From Clostridia bacterium (GTDB lineage: Bacteria > Bacillota_A > Clostridia > Christensenellales > CAG-138), in NCBI GenBank assembly GCA_017553815.1, contig JAFZJT010000084.1, positions 1-15,482 on the forward strand: a stretch of DNA of 15,482 nt. Direction: 5' to 3'. The notes beneath the pieces were generated by a model. It was not told the DNA's origin, did not search any database, and worked only from the letters and a program-made list of their open reading frames with translations. This document shows, piece after piece, positions 6,129 through 13,463 of the stretch (its first letter is position 1; every line of letters starts with the position of its first letter). The translations under genes were made by a program, and so were the position numbers.

Positions 6129-7007
6129 TTACTCGAGATTCTGCACCTGCTCGCGCAGCTTCTCAAGCTCCGCCTTGCCGTCTATCACCAAAGCGGTGAT
6201 GGCTTGGTCGTTGGCCTTTGAACCGATGGTGTTGAACTCGCGGTTCATCTCTTGAACGAGGAAATCGAGCTTTCTGCCGACAGGTTCAATACTTGCAAGC
6301 AGCTCGAGCGCGCCTTTAAAGTGGCTTTCGAGGCGAACAAGCTCCTCATCGATATTGGCCTTATCCGCAAACAACGCAATCTCGGTCGCAAGCCGTGCGC
6401 GGTCGATCTCTGTATCCGAAAGGATACTCTCGATCCTTGCGTTGAGCTTGGCGCGGTAGCTTTCCACAACGAGCGGCGCGCGCTCGGATATTCTGTTGCG
6501 GATATCCGACAGCAGCGCGATCCTTGCTTCAAGGTCGAGTTTTATGCGCTCGCCCTCGACCTCGCGCATCTTGATAAGCTCGGCGCAGGCTGCGCGAACA
6601 GCCCTGATCATTAGCTCCTTGAGCGCATCGGGGTCATCGTCGGCGTCGTTGATGCTTACAAGATCGGATATCCTAAGCAGCTTTGAAACCGAAATATCGT
6701 TCTGAAGCGCGAATTCATCGGAAAGCGCATTTGCGGCGCTCAAATACGCGGAAACGAGCGACTTATCGATGCTGACGCTCTTAGCGTCGCTTCGTGTGTT
6801 TCGATAATATGCGTATGCATCGATATGTCCGCGCGAAACGAGCCGCGAAAGTTCGCCGCGAACGGCATCCTCAAGGAAGGAAAGCGTCCTTGGGAATCTG
6901 AAAGACAGGTCGAGAAAACGGTGATTGACCGCCTTGAACTCAAGAGTCAGTTCCCTTCCGTCAACAGAGAGGGAAGCTCTTCCGAAGCCCGTCATGCTTT
7001 TTATCAT
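6129..7007 (-). CDS. yicC: YicC/YloC-family endoribonuclease
   Basis: This 292-residue protein belongs to the YicC/YloC family of RNA-cleaving stress-related proteins. The N-terminal family signature MIKSMTGFGRA opens the protein, followed by the EFKAVNHRFLDLSFRFPR segment and SRGHIDAYAYYR. The middle (about 100-205) is a long helical region, and the C-terminal DUF1732 domain carries HFKGALELL, GRKLDFLVQEMNREFNT and GSKANDQAIT, ending in a helix of the form AELEKLREQVQNLE. These are close to invariant in the family. GGAGG stands 5 nt upstream of the ATG, and an extended -10 promoter lies about 35 bp upstream. It is the first gene of the operon with gmk, rpoZ and priA, which is the usual Firmicute neighbourhood. 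Confidence 0.94.
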   Translation of the reverse strand: MIKSMTGFGRASLSVDGRELTLEFKAVNHRFLDLSFRFPRTLSFLEDAVRGELSRLVSRGHIDAYAYYRNTRSDAKSVSIDKSLVSAYLSAANALSDEFALQNDISVSKLLRISDLVSINDADDDPDALKELMIRAVRAACAELIKMREVEGERIKLDLEARIALLSDIRNRISERAPLVVESYRAKLNARIESILSDTEIDRARLATEIALFADKANIDEELVRLESHFKGALELLASIEPVGRKLDFLVQEMNREFNTIGSKANDQAITALVIDGKAELEKLREQVQNLE

Positions 7008-7041
7008 TGGATCCTCCGCTTATTCATGAATGATTCGCTAC

Positions 7042-7047
7042 ATTATA
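7042..7047 (-). promoter_or_regulatory. Extended -10 promoter of the yicC-gmk-rpoZ-priA operon
   Basis: On the minus strand TGTTATAAT gives a perfect -10 (7042-7047) with the TGN extension. The -35 region at the right distance is poor (TTTTAA-like), which the extended -10 could compensate. The predicted start of transcription leaves a leader of about 30 nt before yicC. Confidence 0.7.
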
Positions 7048-7090
7048 ACATATAGAGCGTCGGTTTAAAAGCGTTTTAGGAGTGAATATC

Positions 7091-7124
7091 GAAAGAAAAA
7101 CAAAGGAGCGGCCAAAACCGCCCC
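7091..7124 (-). terminator. rpsU terminator
   Basis: Reading the minus strand, GGGGCGG pairs with CCGCTCC (7 bp with one G-T) around a TTTTGG loop, followed by a T-rich run (complement of 7091-7104). It begins 7 bp after the rpsU stop and separates rpsU from the yicC operon, which therefore uses its own promoter. The A/T-rich flanks may make it work in both directions. Confidence 0.85.
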
Positions 7125-7131
7125 AAGTTTT

Positions 7132-7302
7132 TTAATACTTACGCTTTCTTGCAGCCTCAGCCTTCTTTTTGCGCTTTACGCTGGGCTTCTCATAGTGCTC
7201 GCGCTTCCTTGCGTCGGCAAGGATGCCGGAACGCGCGCATTTACGCTTCCAACGCTTAATTGCACTTTCCAAAGACTCGTTTTCGCCTACACGGATTTCC
7301 AT
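7132..7302 (-). CDS. rpsU: 30S ribosomal protein S21
   Basis: A complete 56-residue S21, a small basic protein of the 30S subunit that sits near the 3' end of 16S rRNA and helps start translation. The protein opens [10 protein letters not shown], continues [16 protein letters not shown] (11-26) and [15 protein letters not shown] (27-41), and closes with a lysine/arginine-rich tail ending ARKRKY. This is the standard S21 pattern and length for Firmicutes. A run of Gs (AGGGGGG) serves as ribosome-binding site 8-9 nt before the ATG. It is monocistronic: a perfect-spacing promoter precedes it and a strong terminator follows. The leader can form a hairpin (see separate entry). Confidence 0.96.
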   Translation of the reverse strand: MEIRVGENESLESAIKRWKRKCARSGILADARKREHYEKPSVKRKKKAEAARKRKY

Positions 7303-7335
7303 TAAAAATTTCCCCCCTCTCTTTATTCGGGTATA

Positions 7336-7368
7336 GCATGGGCGTTTCGCGATCGGAAAGAACCATGC
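7336..7368 (-). promoter_or_regulatory. Hairpin in the rpsU leader
   Basis: In the rpsU 5' untranslated RNA, GCATGG (complement of 7363-7368) pairs with CCATGC (complement of 7336-7341). An inner TTTC/GAAA stem lies in between. The hairpin starts just after the predicted transcription start and ends about 33 nt before the start codon. It could be an RNA stabiliser or an autoregulatory site; no known leader family is recognised. Confidence 0.4.
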
Positions 7369-7376
7369 AAGTGATA

Positions 7377-7405
7377 ATTATAATGCTTTTTCCTCTCCAA
7401 GTCAA
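7377..7405 (-). promoter_or_regulatory. rpsU promoter
   Basis: On the minus strand TTGACT (7400-7405) and TATAAT (7377-7382) are separated by exactly 17 bp. This is one mismatch from full sigma-70/sigma-A consensus, as expected for a ribosomal protein gene. The predicted leader is about 65-70 nt. Confidence 0.9.
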
Positions 7406-7464
7406 CACCAAATGAGCTCAAAGCTGCTCAAAAATAAAATATACTACACTACACCCGGCAATGC

Positions 7465-7493
7465 TTGAAAAAGCTGCTGACCTATGGTATAAT
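7465..7493 (+). promoter_or_regulatory. deoD-carD promoter
   Basis: TTGAAA (7465-7470), a 17-bp spacer and TATAAT (7488-7493), with TGG just before the -10 (extended -10). The predicted start leaves a leader of roughly 23 nt before deoD. It is back-to-back with the rpsU promoter, the two -35 boxes lying about 60 bp apart. Confidence 0.9.
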
Positions 7494-7522
7494 ATAATCA
7501 CCAAATTTGAAGAGGTGCAGTT

Positions 7523-8233
7523 ATGAGCAATACTCCTACTCCGCATATCGCGGCAAAACCGGGCGATTTCGCAAAAACAGTCCTTATGCCCGGAGACCCG
7601 AAGAGAGCCAAGTTTGTTGCCGAAAACTTTCTTGAAGATCGTGTCCTTGTGAACGACGTTCGCGGCGTTCAGGGCTACACCGGCACCTATAAAGGCAAGC
7701 GCGTTTCTGTCATGGCCAGTGGAATGGGCATACCGGCCATAGGCATCTACTCATACGAGCTTTTCAACTTTTATGACGTTGATAATATAATTAGGATCGG
7801 CTCTGCGGGAGCTGTCCATCCCGATCTTAAGATCCGCGATGTTGTGATCGGAATGGGCGCCTGCACCAACTCGAATTTCGTTGCTCAGTACGGTCTTCCC
7901 GGCACATTCGCGCCGATCGCGAGCTATGAGCTCGTCCAAAAGGCCGTTGAGAGCGCCGAGAAGCTCGGAGTTCGATATAAGGTCGGCAATCTGCTTTCGG
8001 CGGATACTTTCTATGACGATGCAGCAAGCCTTAAGACCTGGCAGAAGATGGGTGTGCTTGCTGTTGAAATGGAGAGCGCTGGTCTCTACTGCAATGCTGC
8101 GCGCGCCGGAAAGAACGCGCTCTGCATCTGCACCATATCCGACACGCCGTTTTCGCCCGGTAATGACTGCACTGCCGAGGAAAGGCAGAATTCGTTTACT
8201 AAAATGATGGAGATAGCTCTCGATATCGCTTGA
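7523..8233 (+). CDS. deoD: Purine nucleoside phosphorylase, DeoD type
   Basis: This 236-residue enzyme splits purine (deoxy)nucleosides with phosphate into free base and (deoxy)ribose-1-phosphate for purine salvage. It has the short hexameric DeoD form. Visible marks are MPGDPKRAK (22-30, phosphate site), GMGIPAIGIY (68-76), the RIGSAGAV strand (91-98), VLAVEMESAGLY (178-189, ribose contacts) and TISDTP (204-209) with Asp207, plus Arg221 in the following AEER, the pair that protonates the base in E. coli DeoD. The RIGSAGA segment has Ala where E. coli has Cys. GAGGTG lies 5 nt before the ATG. It is first in a two-gene unit with carD, 52 bp apart, read from a strong promoter. Confidence 0.95.
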   Translation: MSNTPTPHIAAKPGDFAKTVLMPGDPKRAKFVAENFLEDRVLVNDVRGVQGYTGTYKGKRVSVMASGMGIPAIGIYSYELFNFYDVDNIIRIGSAGAVHPDLKIRDVVIGMGACTNSNFVAQYGLPGTFAPIASYELVQKAVESAEKLGVRYKVGNLLSADTFYDDAASLKTWQKMGVLAVEMESAGLYCNAARAGKNALCICTISDTPFSPGNDCTAEERQNSFTKMMEIALDIA

Positions 8234-8273
8234 TGTGGAGTTGGAAATCGCGGGAGCTGAGCAGCAGACCGTC

Positions 8274-8281
8274 AAGGAGGG
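8274..8281 (+). promoter_or_regulatory. Ribosome-binding site that fixes the carD start
   Basis: AAGGAGGG ends 4 nt before the ATG at 8286. The frame is open further upstream (a GTG at 8235), but that start lacks a comparable site, so the shorter protein is preferred. Confidence 0.8.
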
Positions 8282-8285
8282 AAGG

Positions 8286-8753
8286 ATGTTTTCGATCGGA
8301 GATACCGTGTGCTATCCGCTGCACGGTGTAGGCACAGTCGAAGCAATAGAGGATCGTGATGTTCTTGGAAAGACCACCACGTATTACGTTCTGCGCCTTA
8401 TAAACACCAAGCTGACCGCTATGCTCCCTGTTGATACAGCCGAATCGGTCGGCTTAAGACGGATAATCACCAAGGAGCAGTGCGAGGAGCTTTTCAGCTA
8501 TTACCGCACTTCTCAACCGGGTCTTGGCAGCGCGAATTGGAATCAGCGCTACCGTGATAATATGGATAAGCTCCGCACCGGCGATCCCAAAACCGTTGTG
8601 GACGTTATGCTCTGCCTTGGCAAGAGAAACAGCATCAGAACGCTTTCATCGGGCGAGAGGAAGATGCTTTCCAACGCTAAAAACATCCTCTGCACCGAGA
8701 TATCCGTCGTGCTTGATAAGCCAATAGAAGAGATCGAAGCGATGTTCGATTGA
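8286..8753 (+). CDS. carD: CarD-family transcriptional regulator
   Basis: This 155-residue protein binds RNA polymerase beta through an N-terminal Tudor-like domain and stabilises open promoter complexes. The CarD_CdnL_TRCF domain is plain: MFSIGDTVCYPLHGVGTVEAIEDRDV at the start, TYYVLRL, then MLPVDTAESVGLRRII (about 44-59). The rest is a helical DNA-contacting domain with DVMLCLGKRNS, TLSSGERKMLSNAKNIL and a final IEEIEAMF. The start at 8286 is chosen because it has a strong ribosome-binding site and because family members begin MF(S/K)IGD. It follows deoD by 52 bp in the same orientation, so both are likely on one transcript ending in the terminator at 8793. Confidence 0.93.
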   Translation: MFSIGDTVCYPLHGVGTVEAIEDRDVLGKTTTYYVLRLINTKLTAMLPVDTAESVGLRRIITKEQCEELFSYYRTSQPGLGSANWNQRYRDNMDKLRTGDPKTVVDVMLCLGKRNSIRTLSSGERKMLSNAKNILCTEISVVLDKPIEEIEAMFD

Positions 8754-8792
8754 GCTTTCAGCGGCGCATGATTAACTTGATTATAAAGCTTA

Positions 8793-8820
8793 CGGGGTCG
8801 CGGAAGCGACCCCGATTTGT
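8793..8820 (+). terminator. deoD-carD terminator
   Basis: A 9-bp perfect stem, CGGGGTCGC (8793-8801) with GCGACCCCG (8806-8814), around a GGAA tetraloop, followed by ATTTGTAT. The T run is short. The sirtuin gene on the other strand ends just beyond, so the stem may serve both. Confidence 0.85.
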
Positions 8821-8834
8821 ATACATTAATGCGC

Positions 8835-9581
8835 TCAGCCGTCCAAAACCGCTTCTCCGAACACCTTGCCGATGGATTCGTTTATAACAAGATCGGCTTT
8901 TGAATCGTAGGGCGTTGCGCTCTTGTTTATAAGAACGAGCCTATCCCCGCGATAGTAGTCTATAAGTCCTGCGGCGGGGTAGACCTGAAGTGAAGTGCCG
9001 CCGACTATCATCATATCTGCGCGCATAACTTGTGTCAGCGCCCCGTTCAGGCATTCGCTGTCGAGCTGCTCTTCATAGAGCACCACGTCGGGCTTGATGA
9101 TCCCGCCGCAGGGGCAGTAGGGGATGCCATTCGCCGCGCCCACGAACTCCGCGTCGAAAAACCTATGGCATTTCATGCAGTAGTTGCGGTGGATGGAGCC
9201 ATGCAGCTCGTAAACCTTTTTGCTTCTCGCCATTTGATGCAGCCCGTCGATATTCTGCGTGATGACCGCCGTCAGCTTGCCGCGTGCTTCAAGCTCGGAG
9301 AGCGCAATATGCGCCTTGTTCGGCTTTGCGTCCGGCGAAAGCAGAAGCTCCTTGTAGTATTCAAAGAAAGTCTCGGTCTTGCGCATAAAAAACGTGTGCG
9401 AAAGCAGCTCCTCGGGCGGATAACCGTATTTCTTTATCGCCTCGAAGATGCCGTTTGAACTGCGAAAATCGGGTATGCCGCTCTCGCAGGAAACGCCCGC
9501 GCCGCCGAGAAAGACGATCCTTCCGCTGTTTTCCATCATCTCTTTTAGCTTGTTGATCTTATCGGTCAATGCCGTATCCAT
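8835..9581 (-). CDS. NAD-dependent protein deacylase, Sir2 family
   Basis: A class Sir2 deacylase of 248 residues from the preferred start: it removes acyl groups from lysines using NAD, giving nicotinamide and O-acyl-ADP-ribose. Counting from a more upstream ATG at 9605 (256 residues), the marks are GGAGVSCESGIPDFRS (34-49), TQNIDGLH (116-123), catalytic His135 in LHGS, zinc cysteines 143, 146, 164 and 166, and GGTSLQVYPA. The domain is complete. The ATG at 9581 has GGGGTG 6 nt upstream and gives a leader of about 38 nt; the ATG at 9605 would leave only about 14 nt after the predicted transcription start, so the shorter form is chosen. It is monocistronic, divergent from the aminotransferase operon. 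The gene name cobB is often used for such proteins but is not specific here. Confidence 0.93.
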   Translation of the reverse strand: MDTALTDKINKLKEMMENSGRIVFLGGAGVSCESGIPDFRSSNGIFEAIKKYGYPPEELLSHTFFMRKTETFFEYYKELLLSPDAKPNKAHIALSELEARGKLTAVITQNIDGLHQMARSKKVYELHGSIHRNYCMKCHRFFDAEFVGAANGIPYCPCGGIIKPDVVLYEEQLDSECLNGALTQVMRADMMIVGGTSLQVYPAAGLIDYYRGDRLVLINKSATPYDSKADLVINESIGKVFGEAVLDG

Positions 9582-9625
9582 AATATCACCCCGCATTGTT
9601 TTCATTCGCCTTTCAGCATAACGAT

Positions 9626-9631
9626 ATTATA
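9626..9631 (-). promoter_or_regulatory. Sirtuin gene extended -10 promoter
   Basis: TGGTATAAT on the minus strand gives a perfect, TGN-extended -10 (9626-9631). The -35 position (9649-9654, TATGAA) is weak and falls inside a small palindrome, CCGAT-N5-ATCGG (9644-9658), which could be an operator. Confidence 0.7.
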
Positions 9632-9698
9632 CCATTTTCAAAGCCGATTTCATATCGGAAATCCCGCATTTTCAAAAGAAAAATTTGCAATATATAGT

Positions 9699-9727
9699 TT
9701 GACATAATCGACTTTCGGGACTATAAT
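9699..9727 (+). promoter_or_regulatory. Aminotransferase-tdh-kbl promoter
   Basis: TTGACA (9699-9704), a 17-bp spacer and TATAAT (9722-9727) match the sigma-A consensus at all twelve positions. It predicts strong transcription with a leader of about 38 nt. No regulatory RNA fold is visible in that leader. Confidence 0.93.
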
Positions 9728-9771
9728 TAAAGCATCGTATTCTTTCAATAAAACAGCTATTGGAGGTTATT

Positions 9772-11046
9772 ATGTTTCTTGAGGAAATGGAGCGCGATCA
9801 GCTTCAATCTTTTTACAGTGAAGCTCTAAGTGCATACGAAAACTGCAAATCCCAGGGACTCAAGCTCGATATGTCTCGCGGCAAGCCAGGCAAGGCTCAA
9901 CTTGATCTTTCGATGGATCTGCTTAATATGCATATCGACCCGGAGCAAACGAAGATGGACGGCGTTGAAGCCCGCAATTACGGCGAGCTGATGGGTCTTC
10001 CCGCCGCGCGCAGGCTCTTTGCGGAGCTGCTCGGAGTTAAGTTCGAGCAGGTGTTCGCGGGCGGCAGCGCGAGCCTGACCCTTATGTACGACCTTATCGC
10101 AAAGGCTTATACAAACGGCCTGCTTCACTCCGAAAAGCCCTGGGCAAAGCTCGATAAGGTCAAGTTCCTCTGCCCGGCGCCCGGTTACGACAGGCATTTC
10201 ACCATCTCCTCCTCCTTCGGCATGGAGCTGATCATGATCCCAATGACCGAGCAGGGGCCGGATATGGAGCTTGTTGAAAAGCATGCCGCCGATCCAGATG
10301 TAAAGGGCATTTGGTGCGTTCCGAAGTACAGTAATCCCGATGGCATAACCTATTCCGATGAAACCGTAAAGCGCCTTGCTTCCCTCAAGCATGCCGCGCC
10401 CGACTTCATTCTCGTTTGGGATAATGCGTACTGCGTACATGAGTTCAACGGCGATTTTGTTCCCTTCAAGAACATTCTCGAGGAATGCGAGAAGGCGGGC
10501 AATCCCGATATGGTATTCGAGTTCGCTTCCACCTCCAAGATAACTTTCCCCGGCGCGGGCATCGCTTGCTTTGCCTGCTCGGAAGCGAATATGGCATACA
10601 TGAAAAAGCTGCTGAACGCGCAGGTCATCAGCTTCGACAAGATCAATCATCTCCGCCACGTTCTCTTCTTCAAAAACGCGCAGGGCGTGCTTGACCACAT
10701 GAAAAAGCATGCCGCGATAATGAAGCCCAAGTTCGATATGGTGCTCAAGTATCTCGATTCCGAGATAGCGCCCCTCGGCATCGCTCATTGGCATAAGCCC
10801 AAGGGCGGCTACTTCGTGAGCCTCTTCGTGGAACCCGGCTGCGCAAAGCGCGTGCATCAGCTCTGCAAGGAAGCGGGCGTCGTAATGACCGACGCGGGCG
10901 CGACCTATCCCTATAAGAATGATCCGGATGACAGCAACCTTCGCATCGCGCCCAGCTTCCCGCCGCTCGATGAGCTCGAAAAGGCCCTGCAGGTGCTCTG
11001 CTGCTGCATAAAGCTTGCCGCCGCGGAGAAGCTGCTCGGCAAATAA
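9772..11046 (+). CDS. PLP-dependent aminotransferase, class I (aspartate aminotransferase Ic-like)
   Basis: This 424-residue enzyme is of the aminotransferase group that includes actinobacterial-type aspartate aminotransferase (Pfam Aminotran_MocR). Marks, numbered from this start, are [16 protein letters not shown] near the N-terminus (about 32-47), [14 protein letters not shown] (95-108), CPAPGYDRH (134-142), KYSNPDG with Asn188, [10 protein letters not shown] with Asp217 and Tyr220 contacting PLP, and [13 protein letters not shown] with Schiff-base Lys256. LRIAPSFPP near the C-terminus carries the substrate-carboxylate Arg. The ATG at 9772 lies 5 nt after GGAGG; a TTG start 12 nt earlier would overlap that site. 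It leads an operon with tdh and kbl (47 bp to tdh). The substrate is not certain; aspartate or another amino acid feeding threonine/glycine metabolism fits the context. Confidence 0.9.
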   Translation: MFLEEMERDQLQSFYSEALSAYENCKSQGLKLDMSRGKPGKAQLDLSMDLLNMHIDPEQTKMDGVEARNYGELMGLPAARRLFAELLGVKFEQVFAGGSASLTLMYDLIAKAYTNGLLHSEKPWAKLDKVKFLCPAPGYDRHFTISSSFGMELIMIPMTEQGPDMELVEKHAADPDVKGIWCVPKYSNPDGITYSDETVKRLASLKHAAPDFILVWDNAYCVHEFNGDFVPFKNILEECEKAGNPDMVFEFASTSKITFPGAGIACFACSEANMAYMKKLLNAQVISFDKINHLRHVLFFKNAQGVLDHMKKHAAIMKPKFDMVLKYLDSEIAPLGIAHWHKPKGGYFVSLFVEPGCAKRVHQLCKEAGVVMTDAGATYPYKNDPDDSNLRIAPSFPPLDELEKALQVLCCCIKLAAAEKLLGK

Positions 11047-11093
11047 ACAATAGTTATCAATCAAAACTGAATATTAATTTCGGAGGAAATACT

Positions 11094-12134
11094 ATGACTA
11101 AAATGATGGATGCGCTCGTTAAGACCGAGGCGGGCAATGGCCTGACTCTTATGCAGATCCCCGTTCCGACTCCCGGCATGGGCGAAGTGCTTATCAAAAT
11201 CCGCAAGACCGCTATCTGCGGAACGGACGTTCATATCTACAACTGGGACCCCTGGAGCGAACAGCATATCAAGCCCCCGATGGCCGTCGGCCATGAGTAC
11301 GTCGGCGAGATAGCCGAGCTCGGCGAGGGCGTCACGGGCCTGTACGTCGGTCAGCGCGTTTCGGGCGAGGGTCACATCGTCTGCGGTCACTGCCGCAACT
11401 GCCGCAGCGGAAACGGTCAGTGGTGCGTGCACACCAAGGGCGTGGGCGTGGACCGTCAGGGCGCTTTCGCGGAGTATCTCTGCATCCCCGCAACGAACGT
11501 CGTTCCGATGGACGATAACGATATTCCTGATGACATCATATCATTCTTCGACGCCTACGGCAATGCCACCCACACCGCGCTCATGTTCGACGTGGTGGGT
11601 GAGGACGTGCTCATCACCGGTGCAGGCCCCATCGGCATCATGGCCGCCGCTATCTGCCGCCACAACGGCGCGAGGAACGTGCTTATAACGGACGTAAATG
11701 AGTACCGTCTCGACCTTGCAAAGAAGATGGGCGCAACCCCTGTCAATGTTGCCAAGGAAAAGCTTGAGGACGTTATGAAGACCTGCAACGTGAAAGAAGG
11801 CTTCGACGTGGGTCTTGAGATGAGCGGCAACGGCCGCGCGCTCAACCAGCTCATCGGCTCGATGCGCAACGGCGGCAAGGTCGCGCTTCTCGGCATCGCA
11901 GGACCGGGTACCGTCGTAGATTGGAACGAGATAATCTTCAAGGGTCTGACCCTTCAGGGCATCTACGGCCGCAAGATGTACGAAACCTGGTACAAGATGG
12001 GCGCCATGGTCGAGGCAGGTCTGGACCTCAGCCCCATTGTGACGCACCGCTTCAACTACCGCGATTTTGAAAAGGGCTTTGAGGCGATGAACAGCGGTCA
12101 GAGCGGCAAGGTCGTTCTCGATTGGACTAAATAA
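11094..12134 (+). CDS. tdh: L-threonine 3-dehydrogenase
   Basis: This 346-residue zinc-dependent medium-chain dehydrogenase oxidises L-threonine with NAD to 2-amino-3-ketobutyrate. It carries the catalytic zinc site at Cys42 ([13 protein letters not shown], also Thr44 and His47 of the proton relay) and GHE (His67, Glu68), the structural zinc set Cys97, 100, 103 and 111, and the Rossmann GAGPIG (176-181) followed by ITDVNEYRL, whose Asp200 favours NAD over NADP. The [13 protein letters not shown] segment (near residue 285) and the [22 protein letters not shown]-terminus are typical of Tdh rather than sorbitol dehydrogenase. GGAGG lies 7 nt before the ATG. It is the second gene of the operon, 35 bp before kbl, whose enzyme takes its unstable product. 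Codon choice is strongly biased to C-ending codons, suggesting high expression. Confidence 0.96.
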   Translation: MTKMMDALVKTEAGNGLTLMQIPVPTPGMGEVLIKIRKTAICGTDVHIYNWDPWSEQHIKPPMAVGHEYVGEIAELGEGVTGLYVGQRVSGEGHIVCGHCRNCRSGNGQWCVHTKGVGVDRQGAFAEYLCIPATNVVPMDDNDIPDDIISFFDAYGNATHTALMFDVVGEDVLITGAGPIGIMAAAICRHNGARNVLITDVNEYRLDLAKKMGATPVNVAKEKLEDVMKTCNVKEGFDVGLEMSGNGRALNQLIGSMRNGGKVALLGIAGPGTVVDWNEIIFKGLTLQGIYGRKMYETWYKMGAMVEAGLDLSPIVTHRFNYRDFEKGFEAMNSGQSGKVVLDWTK

Positions 12135-12169
12135 TAAAACATTAAATCCTAAAACTAAAGGAGCAGAAT

Positions 12170-13351
12170 ATGAAACAGGCATACGAATTCTTCCGCGGCG
12201 AGCTCGCTTCCATCAAGGAAGCCGGCACCTATAAGGACGAGCGCATCATCACCACTCCCCAGAAGGCGCGCATCGACACCACAAAAACTCGGGGCGTTCT
12301 CAATATGTGCGCCAACACCTACCTCGGCCTTTCCAACAACCCCGACATCATCGAGGCGGCGAAGGCCAGCTACGACGAGTGGGGCTTCGGTCTTTCCTCC
12401 GTGCGCTTCATCTGCGGCACCCAGCAGATCCATAAGACGCTCGAGAGAAAGATCGCAGACTTCCTCGGCATGGACGACTGCATCCTCTACACCTCCTGCT
12501 TCGATGCAAACGGCGGCCTTTTCGAGACCATCCTCGGCGCGGACGACGCGATCATCTCCGATGAGCTCAACCACGCCAGCATCATCGACGGCGTTCGTCT
12601 TTGCAAGGCCAAGCGCTTCCGCTATAAGAACAACAATATGGAGGACCTCAAGGCGCAGCTCGAGGCCGCCAAGGATTGCCGCATCAAGCTGATCGCCACC
12701 GACGGCGTTTTCTCGATGGACGGCTTCATCGCCAACCTGCCCGCTATCTGCGACCTCGCCGATGAATACGGCGCGCTCGTAATGGTGGACGACAGCCACG
12801 CTGTCGGTTTCATGGGCGACCACGGCAAGGGCACCCCCGAGTACTGCGGCGTTATGGATCGAGTGGACATCATCACCGGCACCCTCGGCAAGGCGCTCGG
12901 CGGCGCGAGCGGCGGCTACACTGCGGCGCGTCAGGAGATCATCGACCTGCTCAGGCAGAAGTCCCGCCCGTATCTCTTCTCGAACACCCTTGCTCCCGCA
13001 ATCTGCGCGGCTTCCATCAAGGTTTTCGATATGCTCACCGAGTCCACCGCGCTCAGAGATAAGGTGCATGAAAACACCAAGTACTTCCGCGAGCAGCTCG
13101 GCAAGCTTGGCTTCGACGTTCCCGAGGGAACGCATCCCATCGTGCCCGTTATGCTCTATGACGCGAAGGTCGCTCAGGAGTTTGCAAAGCGTATGCTCGA
13201 AAAGGGCGTTTACGTCGTGGGCTTCTTCTATCCCGTTGTGCCGATGGGCAAGGCGAGGATCCGCACCCAGGTCTCCGCAGGCCACTCCAAGGAAGACCTC
13301 GATTTCGCGGTAAAATGCTTCAAGGAAGTTAAAGAGGAAATGGGCATCTGA
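12170..13351 (+). CDS. kbl: Glycine C-acetyltransferase (2-amino-3-ketobutyrate CoA ligase)
   Basis: This 393-residue PLP enzyme of the alpha-oxoamine synthase family cleaves 2-amino-3-ketobutyrate with CoA into glycine and acetyl-CoA. Marks are [10 protein letters not shown] (49-58), the [14 protein letters not shown] segment (72-85), [12 protein letters not shown] (130-141, His135 stacking on PLP), VDDSHAVGF (206-214), [14 protein letters not shown] with Schiff-base Lys241, and [12 protein letters not shown] (about 269-280). SVRFICGTQ and the [10 protein letters not shown] tail point to Kbl rather than to BioF or HemA. AAGGAG lies 6 nt before the ATG. It is the last gene of the operon with tdh, together forming the two-step threonine-to-glycine route. 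A terminator follows at 13370. Confidence 0.96.
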   Translation: MKQAYEFFRGELASIKEAGTYKDERIITTPQKARIDTTKTRGVLNMCANTYLGLSNNPDIIEAAKASYDEWGFGLSSVRFICGTQQIHKTLERKIADFLGMDDCILYTSCFDANGGLFETILGADDAIISDELNHASIIDGVRLCKAKRFRYKNNNMEDLKAQLEAAKDCRIKLIATDGVFSMDGFIANLPAICDLADEYGALVMVDDSHAVGFMGDHGKGTPEYCGVMDRVDIITGTLGKALGGASGGYTAARQEIIDLLRQKSRPYLFSNTLAPAICAASIKVFDMLTESTALRDKVHENTKYFREQLGKLGFDVPEGTHPIVPVMLYDAKVAQEFAKRMLEKGVYVVGFFYPVVPMGKARIRTQVSAGHSKEDLDFAVKCFKEVKEEMGI

Positions 13352-13369
13352 GCCTGTTGGAATCTTTGA

Positions 13370-13411
13370 ATACAAACCCCTCTTGCATCATCGGCGGGAG
13401 GGGTTTTGTAT
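13370..13411 (+). terminator. Terminator of the aminotransferase-tdh-kbl operon
   Basis: ATACAAACCCCTC (13370-13382) pairs with GAGGGGTTTTGTAT (from 13398), with one bulged T, around a 15-nt loop. The T run is inside the 3' arm. It lies 19 bp after the kbl stop. Confidence 0.8.
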
Positions 13412-13418
13412 ACTTCCT

Positions 13419-13450
13419 AAAAAAACCCCCTTCCACAGCTCAGAAGGGGG
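13419..13450 (-). terminator. Terminator of the methyltransferase gene
   Basis: On the minus strand CCCCCTTC and GAAGGGGG form an 8-bp perfect stem (13426-13433 with 13443-13450), followed by seven Ts (complement of 13419-13425). It begins about 13 bp after the methyltransferase stop and sits nearly back-to-back with the kbl terminator. Confidence 0.9.
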
Positions 13451-13463
13451 CTTCTCAGTCATT

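Noticed and set aside
8235..8285. A 17-codon N-terminal extension of carD
   Set aside because: CarD proteins begin at MF-IGD, and AAGGAGGG stands just before the ATG at 8286.
9826..11064. A 412-codon minus-strand frame opposite the aminotransferase gene
   Set aside because: Same effect of codon bias; no ribosome-binding site or recognisable motifs, and the opposite gene has all its PLP motifs.
11541..12182. A 213-codon minus-strand frame opposite tdh
   Set aside because: Shadow of a strongly biased gene, no supporting signals.
12155..13375. A 406-codon open frame on the minus strand opposite kbl
   Set aside because: It mirrors the codon bias of kbl (C-ending codons give few stops on the other strand), has low-complexity Val/Ala/Glu/Asp/His composition, and kbl is certain.
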